From Candidatus Dormiibacterota bacterium (lineage in GTDB: Bacteria; Chloroflexota; Dormibacteria; Aeolococcales; Aeolococcaceae): a DNA stretch of 7,522 nt. Under the pieces are notes generated by a model. It searched no databases. It saw nothing but the letters and a program-made list of their open reading frames with translations, and had not been told where the DNA came from. How positions within the stretch are numbered: the stretch's first letter is position 1; every line of letters starts with the position of its first letter. Positions 4,891 through 7,522 of the stretch are shown here, piece after piece. The position numbers were made by a program, and so were the translations under genes. The stretch spans positions 1-7,522 of the forward strand of contig JAFALX010000403.1 of the NCBI GenBank assembly GCA_019234035.1, read 5' to 3'.

Positions 4891-5283
4891 GTGTCCCGGC
4901 CGCCCGCGGGGCTGATCACCGCGCATCGCGAGCTCGCCGTCGCGATCGTGCTGATCGCGTTGTTCGGCGCCATCTGGGCCGGCTACGTCGTTTCGCGGGT
5001 GCGGGGCGGCCGCCGTCTGGCGATCTTCGGGTGGGTGGCCACGGCCGCCCTGGTGCTGCAGGCCTTGTTTGGCATCGTCCTAGCCGCCGCTGGCGCGCGG
5101 CCCCAGGACGGCCTGCATTTTCTCTTAGGACCGTTGACGCTGCTAGCGCTGCCTGCCGGGCGCTGGCTCGCGCGAACCGAGCGCTGGACGGCGCGCACCC
5201 GGGCGATCGTGGTGGCCGGGGCTTGGTTGGTGACCCTCGGATTGAGCCTCCGCGCTGTCGGCACCGGTGGGGGAGTCGGCTGA
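4891..5283 (+). CDS. Small four-helix membrane protein, unknown function
   Basis: The 130-residue product has four hydrophobic stretches long enough to span the membrane: about 14-34, 43-68, 74-94 and 103-123, separated by arginine-rich loops (SRVRGGRR, ARTERWTARTR). There is no cleavable signal peptide. Helix 2 and the following segment read LQALFGIVLAAAG...GLHFLLGPLTL, with a single intramembrane-edge histidine (His77). This faintly recalls half of a CtaA/Cox15-type heme protein, but one histidine is far too little for assignment. The start is GTG at 4891, the first start codon after an in-frame stop at 4861, with a purine-rich GTGAG touching it; no better start exists before the first helix. 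It lies 58 nt after the Fe-S carrier gene in the same direction and may be co-transcribed with it. Confidence 0.72.
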   Translation: MSRPPAGLITAHRELAVAIVLIALFGAIWAGYVVSRVRGGRRLAIFGWVATAALVLQALFGIVLAAAGARPQDGLHFLLGPLTLLALPAGRWLARTERWTARTRAIVVAGAWLVTLGLSLRAVGTGGGVG

Positions 5284-5296
5284 CCTTGAGACCCAG

Positions 5297-5325
5297 TTGA
5301 TATCCGCTCCGGGCGTGATTAGAGT
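5297..5325 (+). promoter_or_regulatory. Predicted promoter of the cysteine peptidase gene
   Basis: TTGATA (5297-5302) and TAGAGT (5320-5325) are separated by 17 bp, close to the housekeeping sigma consensus. Transcription would start near 5332, leaving a 5' leader of about 47 nt. That leader contains a small stem GCCTG/CAGGC (5336-5352) and the ribosome binding site. Confidence 0.6.
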
Positions 5326-5365
5326 GGTCCGCGACGCCTGCCCCCGACAGGCTGAGAGAGAGACC

Positions 5366-5372
5366 AGGAGGG
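5366..5372 (+). promoter_or_regulatory. Strong ribosome binding site of the peptidase gene
   Basis: AGGAGGG lies 6 nt before the ATG at 5379 and fixes that start codon. It is the best ribosome binding site of the rightward genes in the window. Confidence 0.8.
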
Positions 5373-5378
5373 TCGCAA

Positions 5379-6599
5379 ATGGAACATTTGCACGCGGATT
5401 TGGTGCGTCCGATCGCGTGGACCTACGTCAATGCGCTCCGCGGCGCCGGCATCGTGCCTGACACGTTCGAGGGGCTGACGATGCCATCGCCTGGCGATGC
5501 GGTGTACGACCTCAGCGGCGAGGTGCTGTTCCATCGTGTCCCGCTTGAGCGCGCCGATGGGGCGCGCCGGGCGTTCGCCGACATCGCTGTCCACCCCGCG
5601 CTGGGGCACCCGTTCCTCGCGGCGTCGGAAGGTGTGTGGTCGGGGCGCGACGCGGTGCGCAGCGCGATCGCCGAGGCGCGTGTCCGCGGCGTCGAGTTCG
5701 ACAGCGTGCGCGTCGTCGCGTACAGCTATCCGAAACTGGCCGCGCAGTTCCTACGCAACGGCGATGAGGTCCTCATGCTCGAGCTTTTCACCAACGAACC
5801 GGTGCCGCGCGAGCCTGCACGCGGTGATCATCCGGGCAACTTCCAGCGCTGGTCGCTTCTCGAGTCGATCGGGGACAAGGCAGAAACCAACGCGCGGCTT
5901 TATGACACCCACGTCGGCGAGCTGCAGAGCTGGCTCACGCGAACCATCCCCACCAACGGCCACATGCCGCACGAGGGCCCGGGAGCGGCGCTCGCCGAGA
6001 GCGCTCGGCTCGAGTCCGTGCTGGCGCGGGCGAACCTGCAGGTGTCGTCGTCGCTGGAGTGGACGCAGCTGCTGTTCAGCAACTCCAACGAGCTGCACTA
6101 CAGCCTGCGCAGCAGCGACCATCACCCGTGCTATGAGCTGCGCGGACAGGCGACATCGGTGTGGTGCGTCGCCGCCAGCGTGCAGATGATGTTCGACTTC
6201 TACCGATACGGCTTCTCGCAGGACGACATCGCCGCCGGGCTCGGACTCGGCACCCGCACCGCGCCACAGGGTCTGCCGTACGGCGATGAGTACAAGGTCG
6301 TCGACCAGCTTCAGGTGTGCACCGGCAATGCCCTGACGGCCGCACAGAACAGCTCGCCGACGTTCGCGCAGTTCGAGACGGAGATCGACGCCAACCGCCC
6401 GTGCATCAGCTTCATCCCGGGCCACTCACGCAGCGTCGCCGGCTACTACTGGACGATCCTTCCGTTCGGCACGGGGCCGCACCGCGGGCTCCTCGTCTAC
6501 GACCCGTGGCCGCCGAACGCGGGCGTCATCACGCGCTACGAGAACTTCGACGCGCAGACGTACCGCGATACCTTCACCGCACACGTGACGCTGCACTGA
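5379..6599 (+). CDS. C39-like (papain-like) cysteine peptidase family protein
   Basis: The 406-residue product has two parts. The C-terminal part (about 248-406) carries a complete papain-like/C39-like signature: Gln257 and Cys263 in RGQATSVWCVAASVQMM, His349 in FIPGHSRSVAGYYW, and Asp375 in LLVYDPWPPN, in the right order and spacing. It is therefore probably an active thiol peptidase or a related amide-bond enzyme. The N-terminal part (about 35-140) has the pattern VYDLSGEVLFHRVPL...FADIAVHPALGHPFLAASEG...RVVAYSYPKLAAQFL, which looks like the prodomains that precede some bacterial cysteine peptidases; this is inference. The N-terminus is not a signal peptide and there is no membrane segment, so export by the Sec route is not evident. 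Substrate unknown. A small gene overlaps its stop codon and may be a partner. The region resembles its neighbours in base composition. Confidence 0.75.
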   Translation: MEHLHADLVRPIAWTYVNALRGAGIVPDTFEGLTMPSPGDAVYDLSGEVLFHRVPLERADGARRAFADIAVHPALGHPFLAASEGVWSGRDAVRSAIAEARVRGVEFDSVRVVAYSYPKLAAQFLRNGDEVLMLELFTNEPVPREPARGDHPGNFQRWSLLESIGDKAETNARLYDTHVGELQSWLTRTIPTNGHMPHEGPGAALAESARLESVLARANLQVSSSLEWTQLLFSNSNELHYSLRSSDHHPCYELRGQATSVWCVAASVQMMFDFYRYGFSQDDIAAGLGLGTRTAPQGLPYGDEYKVVDQLQVCTGNALTAAQNSSPTFAQFETEIDANRPCISFIPGHSRSVAGYYWTILPFGTGPHRGLLVYDPWPPNAGVITRYENFDAQTYRDTFTAHVTLH

Positions 6600-7024
6600 G
6601 CATCGACAGTTCGCCGGGTGACGCTCGCCGTCGCGCTGCTGCGCTGCACGGCGGGCTCCCTGGCGAGCTCGCGGATCCGATCCCGATCCGATCGATCGAC
6701 GGCGCGATGGCCGGCTGGTTCGTGCCGGCGCGCGAGGGCGAGCGCCTGGTCGGATTCCACCAGCTGCGCCCCGACCTCGAACAACTGCGATGGAGCGAGT
6801 TCGTCGCGGACCCGGGCTTCGCCTCGTGGACGGACCCGGGCGCTGTCATGGCGACAGCGGCGACGATGCTCCACCAGGGCGAGCAGCTGGGCGACCCGTT
6901 TCTGAGCTACGACAGTGTGCCCGATCGGCTGGCCTGGGTGGTTCCCGTCCTCGGCGGAGACGCGGGCGGGGTGATCTTCGTCGCAGGGAGCGCGGCGTGG
7001 CGCGTCAGCGGCGGGGATGGCTGA
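6596..7024 (+). CDS. Small conserved-looking protein overlapping the peptidase gene, start uncertain
   Basis: This open frame follows the peptidase gene and encodes up to 142 residues; I recognise no family. In-frame start choices are poor: a CTG at 6596 that overlaps the peptidase stop (CTGA), or an ATG at 6707 that leaves only 105 residues and has no ribosome site. I prefer the long form because the segment before the ATG (LADPIPIRSIDGAMAGWFVP) looks continuous with the rest. It reads as two similar halves, each with an acidic turn followed by an aromatic-VP strand: IRSIDG...GWFVPA...LVGFHQL and LSYDSV...LAWVVPV...VIFVAG. No signal peptide, membrane span or catalytic motif is visible. The overlap suggests translation coupled to the peptidase, and a role as inhibitor or accessory factor is possible but unproven. 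A sequencing frameshift joining the two genes is not excluded. Confidence 0.55.
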   Translation: MSIDSSPGDARRRAAALHGGLPGELADPIPIRSIDGAMAGWFVPAREGERLVGFHQLRPDLEQLRWSEFVADPGFASWTDPGAVMATAATMLHQGEQLGDPFLSYDSVPDRLAWVVPVLGGDAGGVIFVAGSAAWRVSGGDG

Positions 7025-7522
7025 CTACGTCGCCCGGGCGGCCATCTGACCCACGCCGGTCACCTCGTGTGAGAGCTCCTCGCCGCGTATGAACGCGAGC
7101 AGATCGGCGTTCACCTGGTCCTGCATCGTGGCCGTGAGGCCATGCGGTGCGCCGGCGTAGTAGATCTCCCGAGGGTTCGGCAGGATCTTGGCCGACTTCT
7201 TGCCGGCGTCGTGCACCGGCACGATCTGGTCGTCCTCGCCGTGCATCACCAGCGTCGGGATGTCCATCTTCTTCAGGTCCTCGGTGAAGTCGGTCTCGGA
7301 GAAGGCCTTGATGCTCGCGTACGCACCGAGAATGCCGCACTGCATCCCCCAGAGCCAGAACTGATCGAGCAGGCCCTGGGAGACGTTCGCGCCGGGCCGG
7401 TTGGCCCCGTAGAACGGGATGGCGAGACCCTTCCAGTACTGCGAGCGGTCGTCGCGGACACCCTTGCGAATGGCGTCGAAGACCGAGATCGGCAGCCCCT
7501 CAGGGTTGGCCTCCGTCTGCAG
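7025..7522 (-). CDS. Alpha/beta hydrolase, non-heme chloroperoxidase type, N-terminus outside window
   Basis: The visible 165 residues are the cap and C-terminal half of an alpha/beta-fold hydrolase. They contain the stretch TEANPEGLPISVFDAIR, the cap-region AIPFYGANRPGANVSQGLLD, FSETDFTEDLKKMDIPTL, the acid residue in LVMHGEDDQIVP (probably Asp98 of the fragment), and the catalytic histidine in YAGAPHGLT (His127). These are characteristic of cofactor-free bacterial haloperoxidase/arylesterase proteins, which act as esterases or perhydrolases. The nucleophile serine lies beyond the window. The C-terminus extends about 20 residues past the usual ADLLAFI end (GEELSHEVTGVGQMAARAT). It converges with the small protein gene: the two stop codons touch, with no terminator between. 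Confidence 0.9.
   Translation of the reverse strand: MQTEANPEGLPISVFDAIRKGVRDDRSQYWKGLAIPFYGANRPGANVSQGLLDQFWLWGMQCGILGAYASIKAFSETDFTEDLKKMDIPTLVMHGEDDQIVPVHDAGKKSAKILPNPREIYYAGAPHGLTATMQDQVNADLLAFIRGEELSHEVTGVGQMAARAT

Overview
The window is GC-rich bacterial DNA. About 4 kb of it (positions 1-4440, genes on the minus strand) is the front of a lysine operon using the LysW carrier-protein version of the alpha-aminoadipate pathway. In transcription order the genes are homocitrate synthase, homoaconitase large subunit, homoaconitase small subunit, LysW, LysX, and the first 24 codons of a further gene that leaves the window. LysW is a 52-residue two-zinc-motif protein ending in EDWGE and fits in a 159-base gap that is easily overlooked. 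This pathway is known from Deinococcus-Thermus, Chloroflexota, archaea and, as I recall, some deep-branching actinobacteria. High GC, near-leaderless starts and the gene set fit a Thermoleophilia-like actinobacterium or one of those thermophile-related groups, but the sequence does not settle the lineage.

The operon is tightly packed: the stop of hcs abuts the start of hacA, hacA and hacB are 2 nt apart, and lysW starts inside the end of hacB. The first sizeable gap (70 nt, two strong hairpins) lies between lysW and lysX. Upstream of hcs lies a 398-nt stretch (4045-4442) without a conventional gene. It holds a predicted minus-strand promoter, a candidate 24-codon leader ORF with one Lys codon, a textbook intrinsic terminator placed before hcs, a competing pairing that could act as antiterminator, and three GC-rich palindromes. 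I read this as a transcription-attenuation leader for the lysine operon.

On the plus strand, diverging from that leader, is an A-type iron-sulfur carrier (IscA/ErpA family) with a TATAGT box 9 nt before its ATG, so probably a leaderless mRNA. It is followed by a small four-helix membrane protein of unknown function.

A separate plus-strand unit with its own promoter and a strong ribosome binding site encodes a 406-residue protein with a complete C39-like/papain-like cysteine peptidase signature (Gln257, Cys263, His349, Asp375) and no visible signal peptide. A small unknown protein overlaps its stop codon. The window ends with the C-terminal part of a minus-strand alpha/beta hydrolase of the non-heme chloroperoxidase type, whose stop codon directly abuts the stop of the small protein.
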